Below, piece by piece: positions 37,172 to 45,970 of a DNA stretch of 64,000 nt. Made by a program: the position numbers and the translations under genes. The notes beneath the pieces were generated by a model. The model was not told the origin of the DNA. It made no database searches and was given only the letters and a program-made list of their open reading frames with translations. Every line of letters begins with the position of its first letter. Within the stretch, counting starts at the first letter, position 1. Origin of the DNA: an uncultured Algibacter sp. (lineage in GTDB: Bacteria > Bacteroidota > Bacteroidia > Flavobacteriales > Flavobacteriaceae); assembly GCF_947487575.1 (NCBI RefSeq), contig NZ_CANKXG010000003.1, forward strand, positions 1 through 64,000, read 5' to 3'.

Positions 37172-39286
37172 TTAATTCCTTTTTAATTGCAATTGAACCG
37201 TTTTTCCTGCTTGTTCTCCTTTAGGTAAATGAATTACAAAATGAGTTTTACCATTGTTATAATTACTATTTTCAATACTATAATTCCCTTTAATAGATAC
37301 GCCAATTTTAGTGAGCTTTTGAGAAGGATCGCTAATTGCAAAATCTAAATGATCTGATTGTTCTTCTAATAATATCACACAAGGTGCGTCTACAGAAACC
37401 CCTCCTTTAATTGTAGCTGTTCCTTTTTTATAAAATACAATACCTGCTTTTTTTTCGTCAGTCATCACAACAGACTGTTGCACTTTGGTATTCATAATTT
37501 TAAAAGGATTGCTTTTGTATAAACTCATCATTTTTTCTTCTGATGCATTTGGTACTAAAATGTAACTATAGGAGCCATTTTTAGGTTGATTACCATGAGA
37601 TAACCACAATTTAAATATATGTTCTGTAAGTATTACAGGTCTGTATCGTTTTGCAACTTTGTTCCAACTACCTTCTAATATTTGAGTAGAAATACTTGCA
37701 TTGCCTCCATCAGGAAATAAATACCCAATATTATCGTGCAAAACCCAATCTGGTATAATTCCTCTTTTTCTTCTTACACTGGTTTCTAAAGCACCATCTT
37801 TTCCGATTACAACGCCACCTTTTAAAAAAGACTGATTTATTGATGTTGTAACTTGATGGTTTGCGTTTGTTGAAATGCCACTCCCCAAACAAACAATGGC
37901 ATCATCAAACATAAACCATGATTTTTTAGCCTTTAATCCATCACGATTATAATCCATTACAGCAATACCATTTTCACCATTACTAACGCCTCCAACAAAA
38001 ACACTATTGGTTTTGAAACCACTAAACTTAATAATTGGTAATGGGTCTTTATCTTGAATTATAGTGGTTCCTGATAATTTTTTCCAATCCCAAAATGGAA
38101 AGATATTTTCGTATTCCTTTCCATGCGTTGATATTAAGGACACACCATCCCCCATGTAATAGCCTTGAATATTTTCTTGATTAACAGACTCTGTACCTAC
38201 AACGCGCTCCGAACTCATTTTAACAGAAAAGTAGAAGTTTTTTCTGCGGTGTACTTGAAAATCAGATTTCCAGAAATGTTTATTTCCTGCGAGGGTTTTA
38301 GCATCAAGAGCCTCATTATAAACTTTCACATTGTCCTTGTCTAGCATCTTCATACTTTGAATACATGCTTTAAGACGGTTTGCTTTTTTTATTTGTTCAT
38401 TCTCAAAAAGCTGTCTTCCAGAAGCGCTAACATCGTAAGTATCATTCCAAATGACCCATTGCTGTCCTTTAAGAATAATGTTTCTTAAAAATTCAATTTT
38501 GTTGGCTTCAAATTTAAATGGTGTATTGCTCACAAACGTGTAGCATTTTATCATATCCTCTAGATAAGACAAACCGTAATTACCAAATTGCATTTGCGCA
38601 CCATGCTCATGATACGACCAATCTAATTTAACACCAACACCTTTGGCTATTTGTAATTCATTTTGAATGGCTTTACTGGCTATAGCAACCGAATCTGGTT
38701 TTCGTAATAACAATGAGCGTAACATGACGTTGGTAGATAACCAAACTTTATTCTGACCAGACATTTTTATTTTAGCCCTATGAAGTAGAATCGAAGACTT
38801 GTCTAACTGCTGTTGACTTAGTTCTTCTTCCATTAAAAAAAGTATTGGCAACAGCAACTCTGGAACGCCAATATGTTGGTCGTGCCAATTTGTGCTTAGA
38901 AAATCGTTATCCAACCAAAAATTTAAGCTTTTATGAATTTTTTTTGAAAGATTCTTATCCAAATAATATTTAGAAGTCTCGTTTTTATAATTGATTGCTA
39001 AAGTTTGCACATACTTTAAATGGTTTTTCACAGGCCAACCACCTCTTATTTTATTGGTGTAATCTATGTTTGACCAAGAACCATCTTCTTGAAAATCTGA
39101 TAATAAACCTTGGATTTTAGCATCATCAGTTTTTTGATTTATATAATACTCTAAAACATTTTTATGAAATTGAAATAAATCAGAAGAGTATGAAACATTT
39201 ATACTAGTTTTACCGCTTGAATTATTACAACCATAAAAGACCGCTATAAGGACTATTGAAAACAAATACGTTTTACATAATTTCAT
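37172..39286 (-). CDS. PL8-family polysaccharide lyase lipoprotein
   Basis: Chondroitin AC/hyaluronate/xanthan lyase family, 704 residues, lipobox FYGC (Cys20). An alpha-helical toroid (about 30-340) precedes the beta-sandwich domains. Catalytic residues can be placed by spacing: His228 (WSYHEHGAQ), Tyr237 (GNYGLSYL), Arg291 (ASGRQLF) and Glu371 (VNQENIQGYY). They compare with His225, Tyr234, Arg288 and Glu371 of chondroitinase AC as I recall it. FPFWDWKKLSGTT and GDGVSLISTHGKEYENI are further family signatures. PL8 cleaves next to uronates; in this locus the substrate is presumably glucuronate- or iduronate-containing ulvan rather than chondroitin. It is preceded in the operon by a 26-codon ORF. 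Confidence 0.85.
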   Translation of the reverse strand: MKLCKTYLFSIVLIAVFYGCNNSSGKTSINVSYSSDLFQFHKNVLEYYINQKTDDAKIQGLLSDFQEDGSWSNIDYTNKIRGGWPVKNHLKYVQTLAINYKNETSKYYLDKNLSKKIHKSLNFWLDNDFLSTNWHDQHIGVPELLLPILFLMEEELSQQQLDKSSILLHRAKIKMSGQNKVWLSTNVMLRSLLLRKPDSVAIASKAIQNELQIAKGVGVKLDWSYHEHGAQMQFGNYGLSYLEDMIKCYTFVSNTPFKFEANKIEFLRNIILKGQQWVIWNDTYDVSASGRQLFENEQIKKANRLKACIQSMKMLDKDNVKVYNEALDAKTLAGNKHFWKSDFQVHRRKNFYFSVKMSSERVVGTESVNQENIQGYYMGDGVSLISTHGKEYENIFPFWDWKKLSGTTIIQDKDPLPIIKFSGFKTNSVFVGGVSNGENGIAVMDYNRDGLKAKKSWFMFDDAIVCLGSGISTNANHQVTTSINQSFLKGGVVIGKDGALETSVRRKRGIIPDWVLHDNIGYLFPDGGNASISTQILEGSWNKVAKRYRPVILTEHIFKLWLSHGNQPKNGSYSYILVPNASEEKMMSLYKSNPFKIMNTKVQQSVVMTDEKKAGIVFYKKGTATIKGGVSVDAPCVILLEEQSDHLDFAISDPSQKLTKIGVSIKGNYSIENSNYNNGKTHFVIHLPKGEQAGKTVQLQLKRN

Positions 39287-39303
39287 TAATAGGTTTATTT
39301 AAA

Positions 39304-39384
39304 TCAATCTTTATTGCAACTAAACATCATCAATAAGGCATTAAGCACTATTAAACCGCAAATAATAAATACTACTGTTGCCAT
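39304..39384 (-). CDS. 26-residue hydrophobic membrane peptide between GH2 and PL8 genes
   Basis: ATG at 39384, TGA at 39304-39306. The product starts MATVVFIICGLIVLNALL and ends MFSCNKD. Residues 4-22 form one hydrophobic segment long enough to cross a membrane, with a short polar, charged C-terminus. The ORF fits the operon closely: 15 nt after the GH2 stop and 17 nt before the PL8 start. No similar protein is recalled. It could be a small membrane protein, a coupling peptide for PL8 translation, or an artefact. The Cys near the end follows a hydrophobic run but does not form a normal lipobox position. Confidence 0.45.
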   Translation of the reverse strand: MATVVFIICGLIVLNALLMMFSCNKD

Positions 39385-39399
39385 CGTTAAAATTTTATT

Positions 39400-42300
39400 T
39401 TAATCAATAAATAATTCATCAATATAAGGTCCGCTTTCACCAGTTGTTTCTATCCTAATATTATTTGCTCCAGCTTTAAGCCTTAATATAGCGGGTACAA
39501 ATTTCCATTCTTTTTCCCAGCCTCCTGTTGGTTTGAATTCCAAAGTCCTTACAAATTCATCATTCAAATACAATTTCATAGTATGCAATTTCCCTTCATT
39601 ATTATGCATATATCTAAAACGCATACTGTAATCCCCTTCTTCACCATCGTTTTCTTGATAAAAAGTTATTGCGCCTTCTTTTCCATCAAATCTCACAAAA
39701 CCGCTACCTTTATAACGGCGCGCTTTGTTGCTTACTTTTGCATCACCTTCAAGAATCCCCTCTTCGGCAGAAATATTTACTCCTCTTCCAATCCACATGT
39801 CTTTAGAATGTTCATCTCCCCAAAACAAGCCTTCATTTTTACCAAAAGTTTCTTCCATATGTAAAACCACTTTTCCGTTTTGTTTTACAATGGCTTTTAC
39901 AGTTGTACCATCTGAAATTTCAAAAGCACCTTTATACTCTAGTCCATTTGTTTCTGGGTTTTCTCCGTTTAAAGTGTATAGAATTTCTAAATTTGAAGAT
40001 TTATTTTCGCCTAAAACTTGAACTGAAGCTGCATTAATACTTATTAGATTTGAAATGTATAGTGCTTTATCTCCTAAAATTGATGCGGTAACAATAGTCG
40101 CATTTTTTGCATTTGGTAGTTCTCTTAAAAACAATCTTGTTTTTCCAAAAAACAATGCTCTGTAATCTGATTTTGTTCTACTAGTTTGGTCTATAGGATT
40201 TCCATTTTCCATAGAAACCTTATTTACATCTCCTTGAATATTATAGTATACCTTATTTTCTCCGTAAGGATACAAACTGTTGTTGCTATCTAAACTTTCT
40301 GATGTGATGATGTAACTTGCTTCAAAACTACCTTCTCCTGCTAATTTCTGCAAACTTGTCTTTAATTTTGAAGGCTGTTTGGCTGTAGAAAATGAGGTTC
40401 TTTTTACTTCTTTACCATCAATATACGCTACCGCTTCTAGCCTCCCTTCTTGGTAAGGCACCATCCATTCGCATTGCATTTCGTTCCAAACGGTTCCTGG
40501 TTTGTCTTTTCCTAAAGATTTTCCGTTTAAAAATAATTCTACCTCATCGGCATTAGAATATACCCAAACAGGAATAACCGTTCCTTTTTTCATTCTTGGA
40601 TGCGACCAATGTGGCAACATGTGTATCATAGGTTCAGTTGTCCATTGGCTTCTATAAAAATGGAATAAATCTTTTTTAAATCCAGCTACATCTAAAGCGC
40701 CACCCATAAATAAATTAAAAGGTAAACCGCCATGTACTAAACCAGCTTCTCCATAATAATCGAAACCTGTCCATCTAAAATTTCCGCTATGCCAAGGATT
40801 ATCCCGAACAACTTCCCAATATTTTCTTGCTGAAACTCTTACGGTTGTATTATCATAAGACGAATTGAAACTTTGTTTTCTATTACGCCAGTTTTTAGGA
40901 TTAATGCCTTCGTAAAAGAAAATTTCTTTTTCTGTTAAATTTGGTAATTCGTAAGTTCCTGGTAATTCGTTATCGCGCCACCAAGTTTGCGTTCTGTAGT
41001 ACCCTCTAGTTTGCCAAGTATGAGGTGCTTCAGTTGAGATAAACGGTTTCTCTAACGTTTTACCTTCAATAAAGGATTTGGTTTCTGAACCACCGTTTAC
41101 ACCCTCAATATCCATATCTTCTGGATTTCCTGCGCCTGAAGTAAACAATCGTGTTGGATCTAAATTTCTTCCAAATTCCACCATTTCTGGGGCAACATCA
41201 CTATGTGTTTCGTTACCTAAACTCCAAACAAAAATACTGGCGTGATTTCTATCTCTTGTAATCCATTCTTTTACATCGCGTTTCCACCATTCGTCAAAGG
41301 CTTGTTTTCCATAATCTTGAGGTGCTTTTTTGTGCCAACCATCAAAAATTTCATCCATAACCAGCAACCCAATTTCATCACAGATATCATAAAACATCGG
41401 TGGTGTTGGGTTATGTGAAGGACGAATAGCATTGATGCCCATATCTTTTAGACTCTGTAATTTCCAACGTAGCATTGGTTTTGTCCAAGCACCACCTACT
41501 GGTCCGCCTTCCCAATGTTCGCAAACACCTTTCAGTTTTACGTTTTCTCCATTTAGCCAAAAACCTGTTTTGGTTTCCCATTTTACGGTTTTGAATCCGA
41601 ACCTTGTTTCTATTTCATCAATTACTTTTTTACCATCTAAAATTTGAGTCACTGCTTTGTATAGCGTTGGACTTTCTGGACTCCATAATTGTGGATTCTC
41701 TATTTCAAACTGATATGATGGATTTGTATTTTCTAGTTTTTCACAATTATTGGTCAACTCTTTTCCTTCTGGAGAGAATAGTTTTACTTCATATTTCAAC
41801 TTTTTAATTTCTCCATTAATTGCAGCATCAACAACAACCTGTGCTTTATTTTTATTGATGGAAGGTGTTTTTATAAAAATGCTGTTGGGTTGAATGTGGG
41901 TTTTGTTTACCTCAATCAATTTTACAGGTGCGTATATTCCACAAGGATGATACCACCTTGCAGAAGGTTCTAAAGCATTATCTACTCTTACTGCAATCGT
42001 GTTTCTTCCTTCTTTTAAGTATTTTGAAATATCGTATCTAAAACTAATATACCCGTAAGGTCTTTTTGCAATGTAATTCCCGTTTATCCAAACTTCACTA
42101 TTCATATACACGCCATCAAAATTGATGTAAGTGATTTTTGACAGGCTTTCTTTTTTAATATTGAAGTATTTTCTGTACCAACCAATACCGCCATCATGAT
42201 AACCACCACCTTGTCCTTGATCGCCTCCTTTTCTTACCCCTTTTTCAAATGACCAATCGTGTGGTATATTTAATGTTTGCCAAGCAGAATCATCTATTTT

Positions 42301-42444
42301 TTCTTCTGAAAATGAAGGATTATCTTCTAGAACAAAACTCCAGCTATTATTAAAGTTAATTTCTGTGTGTTGCGAAAAACATAGCATTGACAAAAACGCG
42401 AATGTAAAAGCTAAACAAATTTTAATTTTTAAATTAATTTCCAT
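39400..42444 (-). CDS. GH2 beta-galactosidase/beta-glucuronidase-like enzyme with C-terminal CBM
   Basis: Secreted GH2, 1014 residues, signal peptide about 1-24. It has a sugar-binding domain (WQTLNIPHDWSFEKG, IGWYRKYF), an Ig-like domain, and a TIM barrel with acid/base Glu in VWSLGNETHSD and nucleophile Glu in FISTEAPHTW. Next are a DUF4982-like domain (VEVWVYSNADEVELFLNGKSLG-type region, about 650-710) and an FN3-associated segment (ILYTLNGENPETNG). The C-terminal CBM6/35-like jelly roll (about 880-1014) ends in PYIDELFID. Both catalytic Glu residues are present, unlike the GH2 at 27397. Substrate could be beta-glucuronate or beta-galactose side groups. It begins 54 nt after the sulfatase at 42499 in the same direction. 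Confidence 0.86.
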   Translation of the reverse strand: MEINLKIKICLAFTFAFLSMLCFSQHTEINFNNSWSFVLEDNPSFSEEKIDDSAWQTLNIPHDWSFEKGVRKGGDQGQGGGYHDGGIGWYRKYFNIKKESLSKITYINFDGVYMNSEVWINGNYIAKRPYGYISFRYDISKYLKEGRNTIAVRVDNALEPSARWYHPCGIYAPVKLIEVNKTHIQPNSIFIKTPSINKNKAQVVVDAAINGEIKKLKYEVKLFSPEGKELTNNCEKLENTNPSYQFEIENPQLWSPESPTLYKAVTQILDGKKVIDEIETRFGFKTVKWETKTGFWLNGENVKLKGVCEHWEGGPVGGAWTKPMLRWKLQSLKDMGINAIRPSHNPTPPMFYDICDEIGLLVMDEIFDGWHKKAPQDYGKQAFDEWWKRDVKEWITRDRNHASIFVWSLGNETHSDVAPEMVEFGRNLDPTRLFTSGAGNPEDMDIEGVNGGSETKSFIEGKTLEKPFISTEAPHTWQTRGYYRTQTWWRDNELPGTYELPNLTEKEIFFYEGINPKNWRNRKQSFNSSYDNTTVRVSARKYWEVVRDNPWHSGNFRWTGFDYYGEAGLVHGGLPFNLFMGGALDVAGFKKDLFHFYRSQWTTEPMIHMLPHWSHPRMKKGTVIPVWVYSNADEVELFLNGKSLGKDKPGTVWNEMQCEWMVPYQEGRLEAVAYIDGKEVKRTSFSTAKQPSKLKTSLQKLAGEGSFEASYIITSESLDSNNSLYPYGENKVYYNIQGDVNKVSMENGNPIDQTSRTKSDYRALFFGKTRLFLRELPNAKNATIVTASILGDKALYISNLISINAASVQVLGENKSSNLEILYTLNGENPETNGLEYKGAFEISDGTTVKAIVKQNGKVVLHMEETFGKNEGLFWGDEHSKDMWIGRGVNISAEEGILEGDAKVSNKARRYKGSGFVRFDGKEGAITFYQENDGEEGDYSMRFRYMHNNEGKLHTMKLYLNDEFVRTLEFKPTGGWEKEWKFVPAILRLKAGANNIRIETTGESGPYIDELFID

Positions 42445-42498
42445 ACTATTTTTAAGTGCTTTTTATTATTTAATTCATTTTAAAAAACTCCAGTTAAC

Positions 42499-44064
42499 CT
42501 AATCATCAGTTGGTAGACTTCCCCACCATGCTTTATTAGGCTTCCAATCTTTACGCAACATATCTTTACGCAATCTTTCATGAAATTTAAACATACTTGC
42601 TTTCTTTTTCGATATTGCTACTTGTTCTTTTTTGTAATCATAAAGTGGATCGGGACTAGGGTATTTAGCTCCAACTTCATTCAACCAATTCATTAATGCT
42701 TCAATCATTTCTTGAGTTCTTTTTGATTGTGATAAAGCTAAATTGCTGTCCTCATGAATATCTTGAGTTAAATTATACAACTCATCATGCCCATCTCCCC
42801 AATAATGTATAAGTTTCCAATCTCCTTTACGCATCATAGAAACGGGTCTCCCCCCTTGATTTCCATAATGCGGATAATGCCAATATAACGGACGTTCTTC
42901 TATGTTATATCCTTTTAATACAGGCAAAATACTTTTACCATCAATATGCGCTTGCGGTTGCAAAGGCAAACCTGCTAAATCGAGTATTGTTGGGAAAAAG
43001 TCGCTTCCTACAACAGGGATATGACTCTTTTTACCTTGATGATTCATCCATGGTACATTTACTATATATGGAATTCTTATACCACCTTCCCACTGATAAC
43101 CTTTACCTCCTTTTAATGGTAAACAATTGGTTGAGTAATTATCACCTGAAGTCACTCCACCATTATCAGAAGTAAAAATCACGATTGTATTTTTATCTAA
43201 ATCATTTTGTTTAAGTGCTTCTAAAACCAAGCCCACTGCATCATCCATAGTTTCTACTAAACCACCATATACTGGATTATCTTGATACTTTCGCATAGGT
43301 AAAAAATAACCTTCTTCAAAACCTTTTTCTGGAATACCATTTTCCTCTGCTTTATTACGGTACTTATTCCACTTCTCTTTATTTGTTTGTATTGGACCAT
43401 GAACAGCGTAAAAAGACAGGTATGCCAAAAATGGTTTATCTTTTGATGCTTTCATAAAACCAACCGTTTCTTTAGCTAATCGCATAGAAAGATTTTCTCC
43501 TTTTTCTTTATTTTCTAATTTCGGGTTATTAAAGGGTGAAAAATATCCTCCTGCTGGGCTACCTCTATGGTACCCTCCTTTATTAATATCGAAACCATAA
43601 TCTTCAGGACTATACCCCACATCTCCCAAGTGCCACTTTCCTGCAAAAAATGTAGAATAACCCGCATCTTTTAAAGCCATAGGCAGTGTTATTGTACTGG
43701 TGTCCATATGATGTTTGTATTCCGCAGGAAGCACTTTAGAAAAGCGCTTTTTTGTGCGCCAATCTTCTCCTGCTGGAGCACCAATCCAATCTGTAATACC
43801 ATGTCGAGCTGTAAATTGACCCGTCATGAGTGTTGCTCGCGAAGGACTACAAACCTGACACCCCGCATAACCATTTGTAAACACCATACCGTTATTTGCT
43901 ATAGCATCAATGTTGGGCGTTTCATAATAAGAACTTCCCATACAACTTAAATCAGAATACCCTAAATCATCAGCTAAAATGAAAAGAATATTTGGCTTTT
44001 CATCTTTAGTTTTGCATGATACAGCAATTACCAAAAACAGCAAACAAGTAAACTTCTTTATCAT
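42499..44064 (-). CDS. S1 sulfatase lipoprotein (arylsulfatase A-like, CSPSR)
   Basis: S1 sulfatase of 521 residues. Seen: FILADDLGYSDLSCMG, Cys72-SPSRATLMTG, FAGKWHLGD, FYAVHGPI, and FTSDNGGV with the PLKGGKGYQWEGGIRIP loop. The complete KWHLGD and SDNGG motifs place it with arylsulfatase A/choline-sulfatase-like S1 enzymes often found in algal loci. Signal peptide ends in lipobox IAVSC (Cys17). It starts after a 190-bp gap, where a 20-codon minus-strand ORF (44061-44123) overlaps its start as ATGA. No ACAGGATA element is present in that gap. Regiospecificity unknown. Confidence 0.86.
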   Translation of the reverse strand: MIKKFTCLLFLVIAVSCKTKDEKPNILFILADDLGYSDLSCMGSSYYETPNIDAIANNGMVFTNGYAGCQVCSPSRATLMTGQFTARHGITDWIGAPAGEDWRTKKRFSKVLPAEYKHHMDTSTITLPMALKDAGYSTFFAGKWHLGDVGYSPEDYGFDINKGGYHRGSPAGGYFSPFNNPKLENKEKGENLSMRLAKETVGFMKASKDKPFLAYLSFYAVHGPIQTNKEKWNKYRNKAEENGIPEKGFEEGYFLPMRKYQDNPVYGGLVETMDDAVGLVLEALKQNDLDKNTIVIFTSDNGGVTSGDNYSTNCLPLKGGKGYQWEGGIRIPYIVNVPWMNHQGKKSHIPVVGSDFFPTILDLAGLPLQPQAHIDGKSILPVLKGYNIEERPLYWHYPHYGNQGGRPVSMMRKGDWKLIHYWGDGHDELYNLTQDIHEDSNLALSQSKRTQEMIEALMNWLNEVGAKYPSPDPLYDYKKEQVAISKKKASMFKFHERLRKDMLRKDWKPNKAWWGSLPTDD

Positions 44065-44254
44065 TTTATATTTAAATTAAACAAAGTTTTTTTAATATAA
44101 CTGTTTAACAAAGCTGTCTTCATTTATTATTGAACAGATTTTAGTGATTGTAATACCCTTAGCTATAACAAAGTTCCAAAAGGAATGGCAAATTTCTCCT
44201 ATCAAAAACGTAATTAGATTGTTTTATAAAATGCTTTAATACTTATTGATTTTT
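44065..44254. other. 190-bp gap upstream of the CSPSR sulfatase
   Basis: AT-rich, no gene of normal size. It contains a 20-codon minus-strand ORF (ATG at 44123, product starting MKTALLNSYIKK) whose TGA overlaps the sulfatase ATG as ATGA. No clear -7 box, terminator or ACAGGATA element could be placed. Confidence 0.3.
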
Positions 44255-45934
44255 TCAAATTTTTAGAGCTTTTGTATAACTACCAGTTCTATTTAACTCG
44301 TCATAAATCCGCATTTTCCAATAATAGCTTGTATTTTCTTTAAGCCTAAATTGATTCGCTTTTAAAACTTCGGTTGTATCACTTTCTATTTTTTTACTAT
44401 CCCAAACATCTCCAATATTATTATCAATATTTTCTTGAGATGATGCTACTAAAATTTGAAACGCTGTTTGTTTTTGATTTGTGTTAGATACTTTCCAATG
44501 AAATGCTTTACCATCAAACGTGTTATCTTCAATAATTAAAGCATAAGGATCTTTATACTTTTCTATTAAATCTTCACATTTAGCTCTTAAGTTATTTAAA
44601 ACATCTTGGTATTGCTTATCATTCACAAGGTTGTTTGTTTCTCTTGGGTCGTCTTTTAAATTGTACAATTCTTCAATAGATTTGTCATCTACATATCTAA
44701 AATACTTCCACTCTTTGGATCTAACCCCTTCACTTGGTGCTATATTTTTAAAGTCCCATAAATGCTCTATTAAAATCGTATCACGTTCTAAATCCACATT
44801 TTTTTCGTTAATAAATGGTTTTAAACTTTTTCCGTGCCAACTCTTAGGGGCTTCTACGCCAGCAAAGTCTAAAATCGTAGATGGTACATCTATATTTAAT
44901 GCCATAGCATCAACATCTTTATGTGTTTTATTTCTTGGATCATATATAATTAAAGGCACTTTTAATGAGTTATCGTACATTAACCATTTACCTGAAATTT
45001 GTCTTTCACCTAAGAAAAACCCATTGTCGCCCATTAAAACAATTATGGTATTATCTGCTATACCTTTGGCTTCTAGTTTTGTTCTAATTTTAGCTATTTC
45101 GTTATCAATTCCAGCAAGCATCCTGAAATACCCTTTAACACTATGTTGGTACTTTTCTGGAGTATCATAACGCCAATACCAACGTAAACGATTAAATCCA
45201 TCCTTTACCAATTCTGGCAATTTATTATAGTCTTCATCTGAAGAAATATTAGCATCTGGCACGGTTACATTTTCTAAAACATGATTGTTTTCTTCTTGCC
45301 AAAAATATTGCTCAACTGTATTATCGCTTGCATGGGGTGCGCTAAAACTCAACTGCAAACAAAATGGTTTATCTGTTGGCGCTTTATCTAAAAACTGTAG
45401 TGCTTTTTCTCCTGTATAGCGTGTTAAGTGTACTGTATCTTTTTCTAAAGTTTTGTAATAATAACTGGTAATATCTTTACGGTCGTACCTTAAATCGTAA
45501 TTTTCATGAACATCATAAAGTGAGTCCAGTTTTTTATATTTCACTCCAAATTTACCGTACAAACCCGTGTAATATCCCGATTTTTTTAAAACTCTAGGAA
45601 AAGCATGCTCCATATACTCATCTTTCATAGCTTTACTGGTAAAACTGTAATTGTGTGTACGTTCTTGCAACCCACTAAATATACTTGCCCTACTTGCAGC
45701 ACAAATGGGTGTTGTGGCAATGGTGTTTTTAAAAAACACACCACTTTTTGCTAGTTTATCCATTTCTGGCGTGTGGGCTAACTCATTACCAGCATAACCT
45801 AAAGCGTCCCACCTTTGGTCATCTGTAAGAATAAAAATGATGTTAGGCTTTTCTTCTTTAATTTCAGTAGACTTGTTTTTATTACAAGCTAAAAATGACA
45901 ATCCTATTATTGATAATGCTAGTAATCTATTCAT
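44255..45934 (-). CDS. S1 sulfatase lipoprotein with GH78-type FN3 domain at the C-terminus
   Basis: Catalytic part about 30-470: FILTDDQRWDALGYAG, Cys78-AASRASIFSG, SFSAPHASD and LMGDNGFFLGERQISGKW. The usual GKWH segment reads YGKFGVKY, lacking the His. The last 85 residues (about 475-559) form an FN3-like domain: AFQILVASSQENI, VWDSKKIES and YYWKMRIYDELN. It resembles the N-terminal module of the two GH78 proteins nearby (AYQIVVAS, DLWNSEKQQ, VYWQVKYWNQ). The signal peptide ends at lipobox FLAC (Cys17). Length 559 is above the usual 450-520 because of this domain. It lies 36 nt from the next sulfatase and likely acts on rhamnose sulfate. Confidence 0.83.
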   Translation of the reverse strand: MNRLLALSIIGLSFLACNKNKSTEIKEEKPNIIFILTDDQRWDALGYAGNELAHTPEMDKLAKSGVFFKNTIATTPICAASRASIFSGLQERTHNYSFTSKAMKDEYMEHAFPRVLKKSGYYTGLYGKFGVKYKKLDSLYDVHENYDLRYDRKDITSYYYKTLEKDTVHLTRYTGEKALQFLDKAPTDKPFCLQLSFSAPHASDNTVEQYFWQEENNHVLENVTVPDANISSDEDYNKLPELVKDGFNRLRWYWRYDTPEKYQHSVKGYFRMLAGIDNEIAKIRTKLEAKGIADNTIIVLMGDNGFFLGERQISGKWLMYDNSLKVPLIIYDPRNKTHKDVDAMALNIDVPSTILDFAGVEAPKSWHGKSLKPFINEKNVDLERDTILIEHLWDFKNIAPSEGVRSKEWKYFRYVDDKSIEELYNLKDDPRETNNLVNDKQYQDVLNNLRAKCEDLIEKYKDPYALIIEDNTFDGKAFHWKVSNTNQKQTAFQILVASSQENIDNNIGDVWDSKKIESDTTEVLKANQFRLKENTSYYWKMRIYDELNRTGSYTKALKI

Positions 45935-45970
45935 TTTAATAATATTGATTAATATAGATATATGGAAGTT

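Noticed and set aside
37172-39286. Chondroitin as the locus substrate because of the PL8 gene
   Set aside because: No hexosaminidase or GH88 is present, and rhamnosidases with rhamnose catabolism dominate, so a rhamnose-uronate polymer fits better.
44631-45170. 179-codon plus-strand ORF opposite a sulfatase
   Set aside because: Low-complexity, Ser/Leu-rich antisense reading of conserved sulfatase sequence; no family match recognised.
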